This document shows, one piece after another, positions 17,922-27,371 of a stretch of DNA of 64,000 nucleotides (positions are counted from its first letter, which is position 1; each line of letters opens with the position of its first letter). The stretch comes from Nocardioides sp. CFH 31398 (GTDB lineage: Bacteria; Actinomycetota; Actinomycetes; Propionibacteriales; Nocardioidaceae). Below the pieces are notes generated by a model. The model worked only from the letters and a program-made list of their open reading frames with translations, was not told the origin of the DNA and searched no databases. The stretch is from positions 62,001 through 126,000 of the forward strand of contig NZ_JAKUHT010000013.1 of NCBI RefSeq assembly GCF_022436705.1, given 5' to 3'. Position numbers and translations under genes: made by a program.

Positions 17922-19597
17922 TGAAGCTGCTCGACGCAGGCGAGGTCCAAGTCGGCAAGGTCTTCTCCGCCGAGTATGACTTCACGATTCCGGACTATCA
18001 GCGGCCCTACGCCTGGGGGAAGGACCAGACCCTCCAGCTCCTCGACGACCTCAAGGACGCTCTCGCGAGCACGAACGACGAGCCCTACTTCCTGGGCTCC
18101 ATTGTCCTGGTTAAGAAGAAGGGGAACCCGGCCGCCGAGGTGATCGACGGACAGCAGCGGCTGACGACGCTTACCATCCTCTGCGCTGTGCTGCGCGACC
18201 TCACGGAGAATGCGGCGCTGCGCGCCGACATCCACAAGTTCATAGAGGAGCCGGAAGTCGTCTGGGACGACAAGCCGGCGCGCCCCCGTCTGCGGCTGCG
18301 CGCACGGGATGCCGCCTTCTTCCGCGATCATGTCCAGACCGATGGCGCTATCGCTGGCCTCATCGCGCTTCCCACGCAGGCGCTCGGGACCGACGCTCAG
18401 AAGGCGATCCGCGACAACGCCATACACCTCCACGACGCGCTCGCACAGTGGAGCGACGATGAGCGGACAGCCTTGTTCAAGATGCTCGGCGGCCGGACGT
18501 ACCTCGTCGTCGTCAGCACCCCTGACTTGACCAGCGCGTTCCGAATCTTCAGCGTCATGAACTCCCGCGGACTGCCGCTGACCGCGCCCGACATCTTCAA
18601 GTCCATGATCATCGGAGACATCCCGGAGGCCGACCGTTCGTCGTACGCCAACAAGTGGGAGCAAGAGGAGCAGGATCTCGGGCGTGACGGCTTTGCCGAG
18701 CTATTCGGCCACGTCCGCATGATCTACGCGAAGGAACGCGCCAGGAAGGAGCTGCTGCAGGAGTTCGACGAGCAGGTGCTGAGTGGCTACCTCCCGGGGA
18801 AGGGCAAGGCGTTCGTCGACGACGTACTGATTCCCTACTCCGACGCCTACGAGCACCTCATCACCCAAAACCTGCCGGCCACCGGCGGGTGGGGCGCCGT
18901 CAACAACTGGCTTGCGCGGCTCACGCAGCTCGACAACAACGACTGGCGTCCGCCTGCACTCTGGGCCATGCGGCACCACGCCAGCGACCCGGCGTTCCTG
19001 ACCGAGTTCCTGCGGCGCCTTGAGCGGCTCGCGGCCAGCCTGCTCATCCGACGTACTTACTCGACGCCGCGAACCACGCGCTACGGCGACCTGCTTAAGC
19101 AGCTCGAAGTCGGTGAAGGTCTCCACGCATCCGCCTTCGAGCTCACTGGCGAGGAGATCGAGGCAACCCGGTCTCGGCTCGACGGCGACATTTACCTGGT
19201 CAACCCCGTCCGCAAGTACGTGCTTCTGCGCCTCGACGAGCTGCTGGCCAATCAGCCTGGCGTGAGCTATCAGCACAAGATGATTACCGTCGAGCACGTG
19301 CTGCCCCAGAACCCGAAGGCCGACAGTGAGTGGGTCGCCAGCTTCACTGAAGAGGAGCGGGCGAAGTGGACTCACAAGCTCGGAAACCTGGCACTACTGA
19401 ACCGCGCAAAGAACAGTGAGGCGCAGCGCTATGACTTCGACAAGAAGAAGGCGAAGTACTTCACGACCGCCAACGGCGTGGCGATCTTCGCGCTGACGAC
19501 TCAAGTACTGGGACAGGACGCTTGGACGCCGAGCGTCGTCCAAGCGCGCCACGAGGAGCTTCTTGGGCGACTCGTCAAAGAATGGGAGCTCATCTGA
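17918..19597 (+). CDS. DUF262-DUF1524 (GmrSD-like) protein
   Basis: A 559-residue protein with both halves of a GmrSD-type enzyme. The N-terminal DUF262 domain has IPDYQRPYAWGKDQ near residue 26 and the nucleotide-binding VIDGQQRLTTLTIL near 76-86. The C-terminal DUF1524 domain has an HNH-like core, VEHVLPQNP near residue 458, followed by KLGNLALLNRAKNS, whose His, Asn and Asn positions match the family. Known GmrSD enzymes are NTP-dependent nucleases that cut glucosylated hydroxymethylcytosine DNA of phages, so this is plausibly the effector nuclease of the cluster. Its ATG overlaps the DUF1156 stop by four bases, and the DUF499 ATPase gene begins one base after its own stop, a tight operon that suggests stoichiometric products. 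Confidence 0.9.
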   Translation: MMKLLDAGEVQVGKVFSAEYDFTIPDYQRPYAWGKDQTLQLLDDLKDALASTNDEPYFLGSIVLVKKKGNPAAEVIDGQQRLTTLTILCAVLRDLTENAALRADIHKFIEEPEVVWDDKPARPRLRLRARDAAFFRDHVQTDGAIAGLIALPTQALGTDAQKAIRDNAIHLHDALAQWSDDERTALFKMLGGRTYLVVVSTPDLTSAFRIFSVMNSRGLPLTAPDIFKSMIIGDIPEADRSSYANKWEQEEQDLGRDGFAELFGHVRMIYAKERARKELLQEFDEQVLSGYLPGKGKAFVDDVLIPYSDAYEHLITQNLPATGGWGAVNNWLARLTQLDNNDWRPPALWAMRHHASDPAFLTEFLRRLERLAASLLIRRTYSTPRTTRYGDLLKQLEVGEGLHASAFELTGEEIEATRSRLDGDIYLVNPVRKYVLLRLDELLANQPGVSYQHKMITVEHVLPQNPKADSEWVASFTEEERAKWTHKLGNLALLNRAKNSEAQRYDFDKKKAKYFTTANGVAIFALTTQVLGQDAWTPSVVQARHEELLGRLVKEWELI

Positions 19598-19598
19598 C

Positions 19599-22500
19599 AT
19601 GGCACTGAGCAACCGCGACCGCATCGACAGGATGTTCCAGGTGCTGGCACCGTCGCTCGACGACTTCATTTCGACGGTCGTCGGCCAGAGTAATCCATCG
19701 CTGGGCGCGGTCTGGACCAAGCTCGTGCAGGCGAAGGACAGCAAGAACGGTGCGCCGTCGACGAAGACGTACGACGCCCTGGACCCCCAGGTGCAGTTCC
19801 GCATCCTCACCGAAGGAAACATCACGGGTGGCTTCAAGCCGGGCTGGTATCCGTTCGACCAGGCGATCGGCCGCACGGGCGAGACGTTCGCCAGCGAGCT
19901 TCGCGAGGTGCGCAACGAGTGGGCGCACAACAAGACGTTCACCGACGACGACGCCTATCGGGCGCTCGACACCGGCGAGCGACTCCTCAAGCTGATCGGT
20001 GCGGCCAGGGAGGCCGATGAGGTCCGCGGCATTCGACTCAACCTGCGCCGTGTCACGGCCGACAAGGATGACAAGAAGGTCCTGAAGGCCGCGGTGGACA
20101 ATCCCGAGGGCGCGGGCTTGCGGCCTTGGCGCGAGGTGCTCCAGCCCCACGATGACGTCGCCACCGGCAACTTCCACGCCTCCGAGTTCGCCGCAGATCT
20201 CTACAAGGTCGCCACCGGGGGAGAGGTCGACTCTGACTACGCCGACCCCGTCGAGTTCTTCCGCCGTACCTACCTGACCGAGGGTTTGCGTGACCTCATC
20301 GGGCGCGCGGTCCGTCGACTCGCGGGAGACGACAACGCCTCGCCGGTCATCAACCTTCAGACCAACTTCGGTGGCGGCAAGACCCACTCGATGCTCTCGC
20401 TCTGGCACGTGGCCGCGGGCCTGCCAGTCGGCAGCTTCCCGCAGGAGACCCAGGAGCTCCTGACCGCCAACGGCTACTCGGCCACAAAGGTCAATCGCGT
20501 CGCCATCGTCGGCAACCACTTCAGCCCGTCCGGCGTGACCAAGGACGATGGCACCCACGTCAACACGATCTGGGGCGAGCTCGCGTGGCAGCTCGGAGGC
20601 CCCGACGCCTACGCGGTCGTGGCCAAGGCCGACCGGGACCGTACCCACCCCGGCGAAGCTCTCCATGAGTTGCTCGCCACGCACGCGCCGGCCGTCATCC
20701 TGATCGACGAGTGGGTCGCGTACGCGCGCTCACTCGTGGGTCGCGATGACCTGGCCGGCGGCACCTTCGACGACCAGTTCACGTTCGCCCAGTCGCTCAC
20801 AGAGGCAGCCAAGGGCACCAAGGGCGTCCTGCTCGCCATCTCTATCCCCGCTTCGGAGACTGGCGACGCCACCGACAAGATCGTCGCCGGCAATGCTGAA
20901 GAGGTCGGCGGCCAGAACGGGCTCGAAGCGCTCAAGCGACTCCAAAACGTAGTACGCCGTGTCGCGGACCAATGGCGGCCTGCCTCGTCCGACGAGGCGT
21001 ATCACATCGTCAAGCAGCGGCTCTTCAAGCAGCCGGACGCTGCTGCGCTCGCTGCGATCGGCGCGACCGCTCGGGCGTACGTCGAGATGTACCGCAAGTT
21101 CTCTGACGACTTCCCGCGCGACGCCCGCGACGGCGCCTACGAGGATCGGATCAAGCGGACCTATCCGATCCACCCCGAGCTGTTCGACACCCTCTACGAG
21201 GAGTGGTCGTCGCTGGAGCGTTTCCAGCGGACCCGTGGCGTGCTGCGGCTGATGAGCACGGTCATTCACGCATTGTGGACCGGTGAAGACCAGTCGCCGA
21301 TGATCATGCCTTCCTCGATCCCGCTCGCCACGTCGAACGTGAACTCTGAGCTCACGCAGTACCTCCAGGACTCCTGGAAGGCGATCATCGATGCCGACGT
21401 CGACGGTTCGAACTCTGAGCCGGCGCGTATCGACAAGGAGAAGCCGCTATTCGGTCAGCGTGCGCTGACCAAGCGTCTCGCCCGGACTGTGTTCTTCGGT
21501 GCCGCCCCGACGATTGCTCCCGGTTCGGTGCACAAGGGCATCGGGACGCAGCGTGTGTTCCTCGGAACGGCAATCCCGGGCGATGTCCCCGGCAACTTCC
21601 ATTCCGCACTTACGCAGCTTGGCGACCGTGCGACGTACTTCTACTCCGGCTCGGGCAAGTACTGGTACGACGTCCAGCCCAACATCACCCGCACCGCGAA
21701 GGACCAGGCCGAACGCCTTCACAAGGAAGACGTCTGGGCCGAGATCGTCCGTCGGCTCCAGGACCAGGGCCGCAAGCGAGGCGACTTTGCCGGCGTACAC
21801 GTGTGCCCTGAATCGAACGCCGACATTCCCGACACCGACGAGGCTCGCCTCGTCATCCTGCACCCGAAGGTCGCCCACAAGCGGGGCGCAGAGTCCGCGG
21901 CCAAGGAGTTCGCCCACAAGGCCACCGAGCAGCGCGGCAGCTCAAACCGCACTCACCGCAATGCCTTGGTGTATCTCGCGGCCGACGAGGCTCGGCTCGA
22001 AGAGCTCGACAACGCTACGCGCGACTTCCTCGGCTGGAAGCACGTGCTGTCGAACGAGGCTGACCTCGATCTGACGCAGAACCAGAAGAACCAGGCGTCG
22101 CAGCGGGTGACCCAGGCCGACGAGACAGTCACGGCACGCCTGCTCCAGACGTTCACCTGGGCCCTTGTCCCGGCCCAGCCCGACCCCGGCGCCCCGTTCG
22201 TTGTCCGGGAGACAAAGGTCGAAGGGCAGTCCGACTCGCTCGCGGACCGGGTGTCGCGTCGACTCGGGAACGACGGCGATCTGTCGACGCGCCAGGCCGC
22301 GGCGACCATCCGACTCGCCATCGGCAAGGTGCCCCAGATCTGGAAGGACGGCCACGTCTCGCTCGGCTCGTTGTGGGGGCTTTACTGCCGCTACCCGTAC
22401 ATGCCGCGTCTGCGCGACCGGTCCGTTCTCGACGCGGGCATCGTCGATCTGCCGATGATTTGGCAGACGGACGCTTTCGCGCTGGCGGCTGGCTATGACG

Positions 22501-22952
22501 AGTCGGCCGGACGCTACATCGGACTCTGGACGCCGGAGGAGAAGGGGAGTGCGCCGGTCGCGACAGACTCGCTCCTGCTGGTCCGCCCGGACGTTGCGCA
22601 GAAGCAGCGCTCGGACGAGCCGGTGCCGGCTCCCGGCCCCGACGCTGAGCCGGGCACTAGCCCTTCGCCCACCCCTCAACCCGACCTCGGCCCGTCTCCG
22701 AAGGTCGACATCGTCTGGCCGACGCGGTTTTACGGGGTAAAGACCCTTAGTTCCGACAAGATCGCGCTCGAGTTCAAGAACGTTGCGGATGAGGTCTTGG
22801 CGCACCTGCGCTCCGGCGAAAGCACCCATGTCACGGTCCGGCTCGAGATTGAGGCCACCGACAGCGAGGGCTTCAACGAAAATCGTGTCCGGACAGTCTC
22901 TGAAAACGCCAAGACGCTCAAGTTCGACCAGTCAGGCTTTGAAGAAAATTAG
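19599..22952 (+). CDS. DUF499 AAA+ ATPase with N-terminal Swt1-like HEPN domain
   Basis: An about 1117-residue ATPase. I place the start at the ATG at 19599, one base after the DUF262 stop and preceded by GGGAG at a proper distance, instead of the in-frame TTG at 19563. Residues about 5-135 resemble a Swt1-type HEPN domain, with an intact R-x4-H motif in EVRNEWAHNK (R105, H110), the catalytic signature of HEPN ribonucleases. The DUF499 ATPase follows with Walker A FGGGKTHSML (about 257-266) and a Walker B-like VILIDEWVAYARSL near residue 366. A proline-rich linker (PAPGPDAEPG to PSPTPQPDLGP, near residue 1020) precedes a small C-terminal domain. DUF499 proteins relate to the PglY/BrxC ATPases. 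A likely role is an ATP-driven switch that could unleash RNA cleavage; this is inferred from motifs. Confidence 0.9.
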   Translation: MALSNRDRIDRMFQVLAPSLDDFISTVVGQSNPSLGAVWTKLVQAKDSKNGAPSTKTYDALDPQVQFRILTEGNITGGFKPGWYPFDQAIGRTGETFASELREVRNEWAHNKTFTDDDAYRALDTGERLLKLIGAAREADEVRGIRLNLRRVTADKDDKKVLKAAVDNPEGAGLRPWREVLQPHDDVATGNFHASEFAADLYKVATGGEVDSDYADPVEFFRRTYLTEGLRDLIGRAVRRLAGDDNASPVINLQTNFGGGKTHSMLSLWHVAAGLPVGSFPQETQELLTANGYSATKVNRVAIVGNHFSPSGVTKDDGTHVNTIWGELAWQLGGPDAYAVVAKADRDRTHPGEALHELLATHAPAVILIDEWVAYARSLVGRDDLAGGTFDDQFTFAQSLTEAAKGTKGVLLAISIPASETGDATDKIVAGNAEEVGGQNGLEALKRLQNVVRRVADQWRPASSDEAYHIVKQRLFKQPDAAALAAIGATARAYVEMYRKFSDDFPRDARDGAYEDRIKRTYPIHPELFDTLYEEWSSLERFQRTRGVLRLMSTVIHALWTGEDQSPMIMPSSIPLATSNVNSELTQYLQDSWKAIIDADVDGSNSEPARIDKEKPLFGQRALTKRLARTVFFGAAPTIAPGSVHKGIGTQRVFLGTAIPGDVPGNFHSALTQLGDRATYFYSGSGKYWYDVQPNITRTAKDQAERLHKEDVWAEIVRRLQDQGRKRGDFAGVHVCPESNADIPDTDEARLVILHPKVAHKRGAESAAKEFAHKATEQRGSSNRTHRNALVYLAADEARLEELDNATRDFLGWKHVLSNEADLDLTQNQKNQASQRVTQADETVTARLLQTFTWALVPAQPDPGAPFVVRETKVEGQSDSLADRVSRRLGNDGDLSTRQAAATIRLAIGKVPQIWKDGHVSLGSLWGLYCRYPYMPRLRDRSVLDAGIVDLPMIWQTDAFALAAGYDESAGRYIGLWTPEEKGSAPVATDSLLLVRPDVAQKQRSDEPVPAPGPDAEPGTSPSPTPQPDLGPSPKVDIVWPTRFYGVKTLSSDKIALEFKNVADEVLAHLRSGESTHVTVRLEIEATDSEGFNENRVRTVSENAKTLKFDQSGFEEN

Positions 22953-23270
22953 TCTTCTGTGCTCGACGTCCGGACTACCTGGCGCCGACGAAGATCACTG
23001 CTGGATTTTGCTAGCGTCGGTGATAGCGGGAATGGGGGCTGAGATCGTTCATACCGTCGCGGCAATTGGGATTCCGAACCCGACACGGCGAACGCCTGAA
23101 GAGTGGACAGACTCGGGCGGGCGGGTCGTGTAGAAGTTCGCCGCAGGGATCGGGCTAGCAACTGGACGCGGTCCGTCGACGCTCTCGTCCTTCGCTCTCC
23201 GAGAACGGCGGACCGCCGGCCCCCGTCGTGGAGCCGGCGGTCCGACGCACTTTCTCGTGCCCTGTTCACC
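22953..23270. other. Gene-free spacer at the right edge of the defence island
   Basis: A 318-base gap between the convergent DUF499 and M36 protease genes. Apart from the hairpin at 23209-23244 I see no gene, tRNA, integrase site or repeat. It marks the change from island genes to more typical high-GC genes. Confidence 0.6.
23209..23244. terminator. Bidirectional terminator hairpin
   Basis: A perfect 12-bp stem, CGGACCGCCGGC at 23209-23220 and GCCGGCGGTCCG at 23233-23244, with a 12-base loop, lies between two convergent genes. It is closest to the stop of the M36 protease gene, 27 bases away. Confidence 0.7.
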
Positions 23271-26183
23271 TCAGCGGCGGAACACCTGCAGCTCAGCTGC
23301 CTTGACGACCCGCGCGACGGTGGGTGCCCCGGTGGGGCAGTCGCTGTTGTTGGCGGGGTCGGTGTCCTTGTCGTCCTGGAAGTCCTCGCCGCCGGTGCAC
23401 TGGTTGCTGAGCACCTCGAACCGCATGTGGGTGGCGCGCGACCGGGGGATGGCGAAGGACTGGGCGTTGAGGTCGGGCGAGGTCGGGCGCATGCCGTCGC
23501 CGGGGAAGGCATCGGGGCTGGAGACGAACACCCGGTCGTAGTCCCCACGCTCGGTGCAGGCGGCGCCGCGGGTGGTGTCGCAGACGCCGATGGCGAACTG
23601 GCGCAGGGCGCTGAACCGGCTGCCGGCCTCGTAGAAGGCGCTGACCCCGACCCGGCTGACCTGCTGGGCGCCGTCGCCGGCGAGGTCGACGTTCACGCCG
23701 AGCCCGTCGACGTCGTTCACCTCGGTCGTGGGGGACTCGGCGGACCACTCCGACGACTCGGTGCCGTCGAGGAGGTCCTGCGCGCCGGTGCCGTCGCCGA
23801 CCGCGGTGGCTCCGAGGCTCGAGGCGGCGAGGTTCTCCTCGACGCGGACCGGGATGGTGCGCTGCTGGCCCGCGCGGACGGTGAACTCGAAGCGGTGGTG
23901 GCCGACGTTCGGGCCGACCGCGACGGCCTGGTAGGTGCCGGGGACCATCGGTGCACGGTCACCGAGGGCAGTGGTGGGATCGGTGTCGGCGACGGGGGAG
24001 GAGCCGTCCTCGAACTCGCCGATGTAGATCCGCACCGGGCCGGTGTCGGCGCTGGAGCCCGTGCCCGTGGGCTGGAAGCGCACCTGCGCGTCATTGGCGA
24101 ACGGCGAGGCGAAGCTCGGGACCGGGTTGAGGTCGTTCGGCCCGTTCGAGCTGGCGGTCTCGCCGAGGCCGCGGCCGGCGAAGGCGTTCCAGATGATGTC
24201 CTGGTTGGCGCCGTCGAAGCGGAGCTCGTCGGCGACGAGCATCGCGTCGCGCATGTCGACCATCGAGACCTGACCGGTGGCGGGGACCAGCCACGCGTCG
24301 AAGACCAGCTGCATCCAGCGGCGGCTGCCGGGGGCCTGGCCGGCGGGGACGTCGCCGTCCGCGGCCGCGCGCAGCTGGGCGGGCGTGCCCTCGCCGTACC
24401 GGTCGATGAACGCCTGGCGGACGGCGAAGTTCGCCGCCGACCAGATCTCGCCCTCGGAGTGCACGCTCTGCCCGACGACGTCGTAGCCGACGTTCGAGTA
24501 GTTCAGGGTGCTCTTCGACATGTCGTAGTTGCGGATGCCCTGGCGGTCGTCGCCGGTGACGTAGGCGCCGGTGACGTACGGCGTGTCGCCCTTGGGGCGC
24601 TCGCCGAGCTCGAAGAGGTACTCCATCGCGACGAGGTCCGACCAGCTCTCGCCCATGCCGCCGGCCTGGTAGCCGGACAGGCCGGAGTCGGGACCGGCGA
24701 TCATGCGGTTGCTGATCAGGTGGGTGTACTCGTGGCCGATCACGGTGCCGTCGAAGTCACCGTCGACGCAGGGCACGTTCGCGGCGCCCGCGATGGGCTG
24801 CCACAGGTACATGTTGCTCCACGGGGCGACGCCGTCCGGGGTGGAGTACTGGTTGGCGTTGTTGCGCGTCCTCAGCGTGGCGGCGGACTGCGCCTTGCCG
24901 ATCTCCGGGTCGCCGCCGAGCCCGCCCTTCCCGAAGTTGCTCTGCTGCGCGTTCCACGTCGCCTCGGTGAAGCCGAGGTTGTAGGAGAAGTCGTGCAGGC
25001 GGTTGTGGTGGGCGAAGAGGCTCGCGATCGCAGCGTCCACGTCGTTGCCGTCGTCCGTGGTCAACGCGTCGGGGCTGCAGCCGGACTCGTGCCAGACGTT
25101 GTCGAAGGAGTAGCCGTACTCCCGGTCGGGGCTGGCCTGCGCGGTCCGCTCGACGGACTTCTGGTTGGGCGGCAGCGTCCACGACTTGCCGCTGATCGCG
25201 TTGTTGCCGACGGTGGTGCCGGTGGACTGGCCGGTGTCGGGGTTGACGTCCCACGGGTCCGGGGACGCCGGGTTGCCGACGACGTCGTCGCAGGCGGCGC
25301 CGGCGACCCAGCACCACGCGTCGCGCTGCGTGTCGTCGTTGTCGGCGGGGGTGGCGGGGAAGACGTCCCAGCGCGGGTTGTCGTCCTCGAGGTGGTCGAC
25401 GAGGCTCTCGCGGACCAGCAGTCCGCCGTCCGCCGCGTCGACCAGGACGGTGTAGGCGGCGCCGTGCCCGTCGGTCTCGGCGACGACGACCTCGAACGCG
25501 CGGCGGGCGCCGTCGGTGGCGGTGGGGACGACGACCTGGCGGGTCCGCAGCACGTCGGCGTCGTCCGCCGACAGCTCGGAGGCCTCGATCGCGGCGTCGC
25601 GGGCCTCGTCGGCGCTGATCGCGGACGCCGCGCCCAGGACGGCGCTGTCGCGCGACAGCGTCGAGGACGCCTGCAGCACGGTGCCGTCGCGGACGACGAC
25701 CGTGGCCAGACCGCCCTGCGTGGTCGGCAGGCCGCCGATGCGCTGGCGCAACGTCACGATCGCGCCGGAGCCCACGGGGGTGACGGCGAGGGTGTCCAGG
25801 TCGGCGACGTCGTCGGCGTCCAGGCCGAACAGCGCGAGGTTGTCGCGCAGGTAGCCCCGGGCGGTCGCCTCGGGGGAGGCGGGCAGGCCGCGGGCGACCA
25901 GCGACTGGTCGTCGGTGGCGACGGTCCCCGGCGTCCCGAAGGCGTTCCAGCGCACGTCGGCGTCGGTGCGACGGTCGGCGGCGCGCTGCGTGACGGTGGG
26001 GGCGACGACGCCGTCGCGGGCGTCCAGGTCGCGGTCGTCGACCCCGGTGCCGAGGATGCCGGTGGTCGGTTCGGTGAGGGGGTCACCCTCGTGGGCGGTG
26101 GCGGCTGTGGCCGGAAGGAGGAGGCTGCCTGCGACGGCAGCGGCGCTCAGTGCTCCGACCGCACCCGAGATGGTGCGGAGCAT
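23271..26183 (-). CDS. Secreted M36 (fungalysin-type) metalloprotease
   Basis: A 970-residue exported zinc protease. A Sec signal peptide covers residues 1 to about 31, ending in LLLPATAATAHEG. Residues about 40-330 form a propeptide with fungalysin/thermolysin propeptide features. The catalytic domain has VIGHEYTHLISNRM (H483, E484, H487) and GMGESWSDLVAMEY, whose glutamate near 511 is the third zinc ligand. After about residue 680 come a PA- or Ig-like region and a C-terminal beta-sandwich with cysteines in CDTTRGAACTERG and SNQCTGGEDF, possibly a carbohydrate- or surface-binding module. It probably digests extracellular protein for nutrition. It lies alone, divergent from the dehydrogenase gene, with a hairpin after its stop. 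Family call is strong; substrate is unknown. Confidence 0.93.
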   Translation of the reverse strand: MLRTISGAVGALSAAAVAGSLLLPATAATAHEGDPLTEPTTGILGTGVDDRDLDARDGVVAPTVTQRAADRRTDADVRWNAFGTPGTVATDDQSLVARGLPASPEATARGYLRDNLALFGLDADDVADLDTLAVTPVGSGAIVTLRQRIGGLPTTQGGLATVVVRDGTVLQASSTLSRDSAVLGAASAISADEARDAAIEASELSADDADVLRTRQVVVPTATDGARRAFEVVVAETDGHGAAYTVLVDAADGGLLVRESLVDHLEDDNPRWDVFPATPADNDDTQRDAWCWVAGAACDDVVGNPASPDPWDVNPDTGQSTGTTVGNNAISGKSWTLPPNQKSVERTAQASPDREYGYSFDNVWHESGCSPDALTTDDGNDVDAAIASLFAHHNRLHDFSYNLGFTEATWNAQQSNFGKGGLGGDPEIGKAQSAATLRTRNNANQYSTPDGVAPWSNMYLWQPIAGAANVPCVDGDFDGTVIGHEYTHLISNRMIAGPDSGLSGYQAGGMGESWSDLVAMEYLFELGERPKGDTPYVTGAYVTGDDRQGIRNYDMSKSTLNYSNVGYDVVGQSVHSEGEIWSAANFAVRQAFIDRYGEGTPAQLRAAADGDVPAGQAPGSRRWMQLVFDAWLVPATGQVSMVDMRDAMLVADELRFDGANQDIIWNAFAGRGLGETASSNGPNDLNPVPSFASPFANDAQVRFQPTGTGSSADTGPVRIYIGEFEDGSSPVADTDPTTALGDRAPMVPGTYQAVAVGPNVGHHRFEFTVRAGQQRTIPVRVEENLAASSLGATAVGDGTGAQDLLDGTESSEWSAESPTTEVNDVDGLGVNVDLAGDGAQQVSRVGVSAFYEAGSRFSALRQFAIGVCDTTRGAACTERGDYDRVFVSSPDAFPGDGMRPTSPDLNAQSFAIPRSRATHMRFEVLSNQCTGGEDFQDDKDTDPANNSDCPTGAPTVARVVKAAELQVFRR

Positions 26184-26398
26184 GACGTGTCTACCTTCTG
26201 CGTCCCGAGAAGACGCGGTCGATGGTCTGTCACCGAGTCGTGACGGCGTTCACGCTCACACCGAACCCACAGATCACGAAGACCTGCCGCAAGATGTGCA
26301 GAAATCGTTATGTGTTCGGTCGGCCGGCGGCCGGGCGGTTGGGGGGCGGCGGGACGATGGGGGTGCCTGATGACCGCCGACCCGACAGGACGACCGAC

Positions 26399-27319
26399 GT
26401 GAGCACCCCCGACCTGGCGGGCTTCGGCCCGGCCGACCTCCCGGACCTGTCCGGCCTCCGTGCGGTCGTCACCGGCGCGAACTCCGGCATCGGCTTCCAC
26501 GCCGCGAAGGCGCTGGCCGAGCACGGCGCCGAGGTGACGATCGCGTGCCGGTCCCTCGACAGGGCCCGCAGCGCGCAGTCCGACATCGGGCACGGCGTGC
26601 AGGTAGCGGAGCTGGACCTCGCCTCCCTCGACTCCGTCGGCCGATTCGCCGACGGCTGGACGGGCCCGCTCGACCTCCTCGTCGACAACGCGGGGGTGAT
26701 GGCCCCGCCGCGCTACCGCGAGACCTCCGACGGCTTCGAGCTCCAGTTCGGCACGAACCACCTCGGCCACGCCGCCCTCACCGGTCGGCTGATGCCTCGC
26801 CTGCTCGAGGCCGCGGCCCCGCGGGTGGTCGTGGTGTCCTCGATTGCCCACCACCAAGGTGACGAGAGCGTGCTGGCCGGCAACGCGAACCGCGCTGCCT
26901 ACTCGGCGTCGCAGGCGTACGGGAACTCCAAGCTGGCGAACCTGCTGTTCGCGTTCGAGCTGCAGCGCCGCGCCGCCGCGGCTGGCTCCCCGCTCACCGT
27001 GACCGCCTGCCACCCCGGCGTCTCGAACACGGGCCTCGTCACGTCGAAGGACGGCCTGGGTGGCCTGCCCCTGGTCAAGTACGTCGCCCCGGTGGTGGGG
27101 GCGGTCCTGACGCAGTCCTCCGCCGCGGGCGCCAACCCCACGCTGTGGGCGGCGACGTACGCCGAGCCCGGGTCGTACGTCGGGCCCACCGGTCTGCGGG
27201 AGACCCGCGGCCGTCTGGGCGCGGCGAAGCTGTCCCGCCACGCGCGCGACACCCACCTCGCGGCGCAGCTGTGGGACCGCGCCGAGGAGTGGACCGGGGT
27301 GCGGTTCGACCTGGGCTGA
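26399..27319 (+). CDS. Short-chain dehydrogenase/reductase
   Basis: A 306-residue SDR oxidoreductase of the retinol-dehydrogenase/oxidoreductase type. The cofactor loop is VVTGANSGIGFHAAKAL near residue 26, an acidic-poor second strand with ACRSLDRAR suggests NADP(H), NAG appears in DLLVDNAGVMAPPR, the serine is in VVVVSSIAHH, and the catalytic YGNSK follows. I prefer the GTG at 26399, which has AGGA upstream; an in-frame ATG at 26357 would add 14 residues. It is divergent from the M36 protease. Substrate is unknown; close relatives are often annotated as NAD(P)-dependent oxidoreductases acting on hydrophobic carbonyls. Confidence 0.88.
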   Translation: MSTPDLAGFGPADLPDLSGLRAVVTGANSGIGFHAAKALAEHGAEVTIACRSLDRARSAQSDIGHGVQVAELDLASLDSVGRFADGWTGPLDLLVDNAGVMAPPRYRETSDGFELQFGTNHLGHAALTGRLMPRLLEAAAPRVVVVSSIAHHQGDESVLAGNANRAAYSASQAYGNSKLANLLFAFELQRRAAAAGSPLTVTACHPGVSNTGLVTSKDGLGGLPLVKYVAPVVGAVLTQSSAAGANPTLWAATYAEPGSYVGPTGLRETRGRLGAAKLSRHARDTHLAAQLWDRAEEWTGVRFDLG

Positions 27320-27371
27320 GCCCCAGGCTCCTCCAACGCGGTCGGCTCGGCGTCCGGGTGCCGGCGGTCCG

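Noticed and set aside
19563..19598. TTG start for the DUF499 gene
   Set aside because: The ATG at 19599 has a GGGAG ribosome-binding site and follows the preceding stop; the extra 12 residues overlap the DUF262 gene and are low complexity.
8251..22952. Naming the cluster as a canonical BREX or DISARM system
   Set aside because: Helicase, DUF1156 and DUF499 parts fit partly, but no PglZ, BrxL, DrmA, DrmB or DrmC was found in the window.
23103..26243. Long plus-strand open frame opposite the M36 protease
   Set aside because: Its product is repetitive, Val/Gly/Arg-rich and without motifs; it is the antisense shadow of a high-GC gene with a clear signal peptide and HEYTH site. Similar shadows oppose ARPP-1/ARG, DnaK and ClpB.
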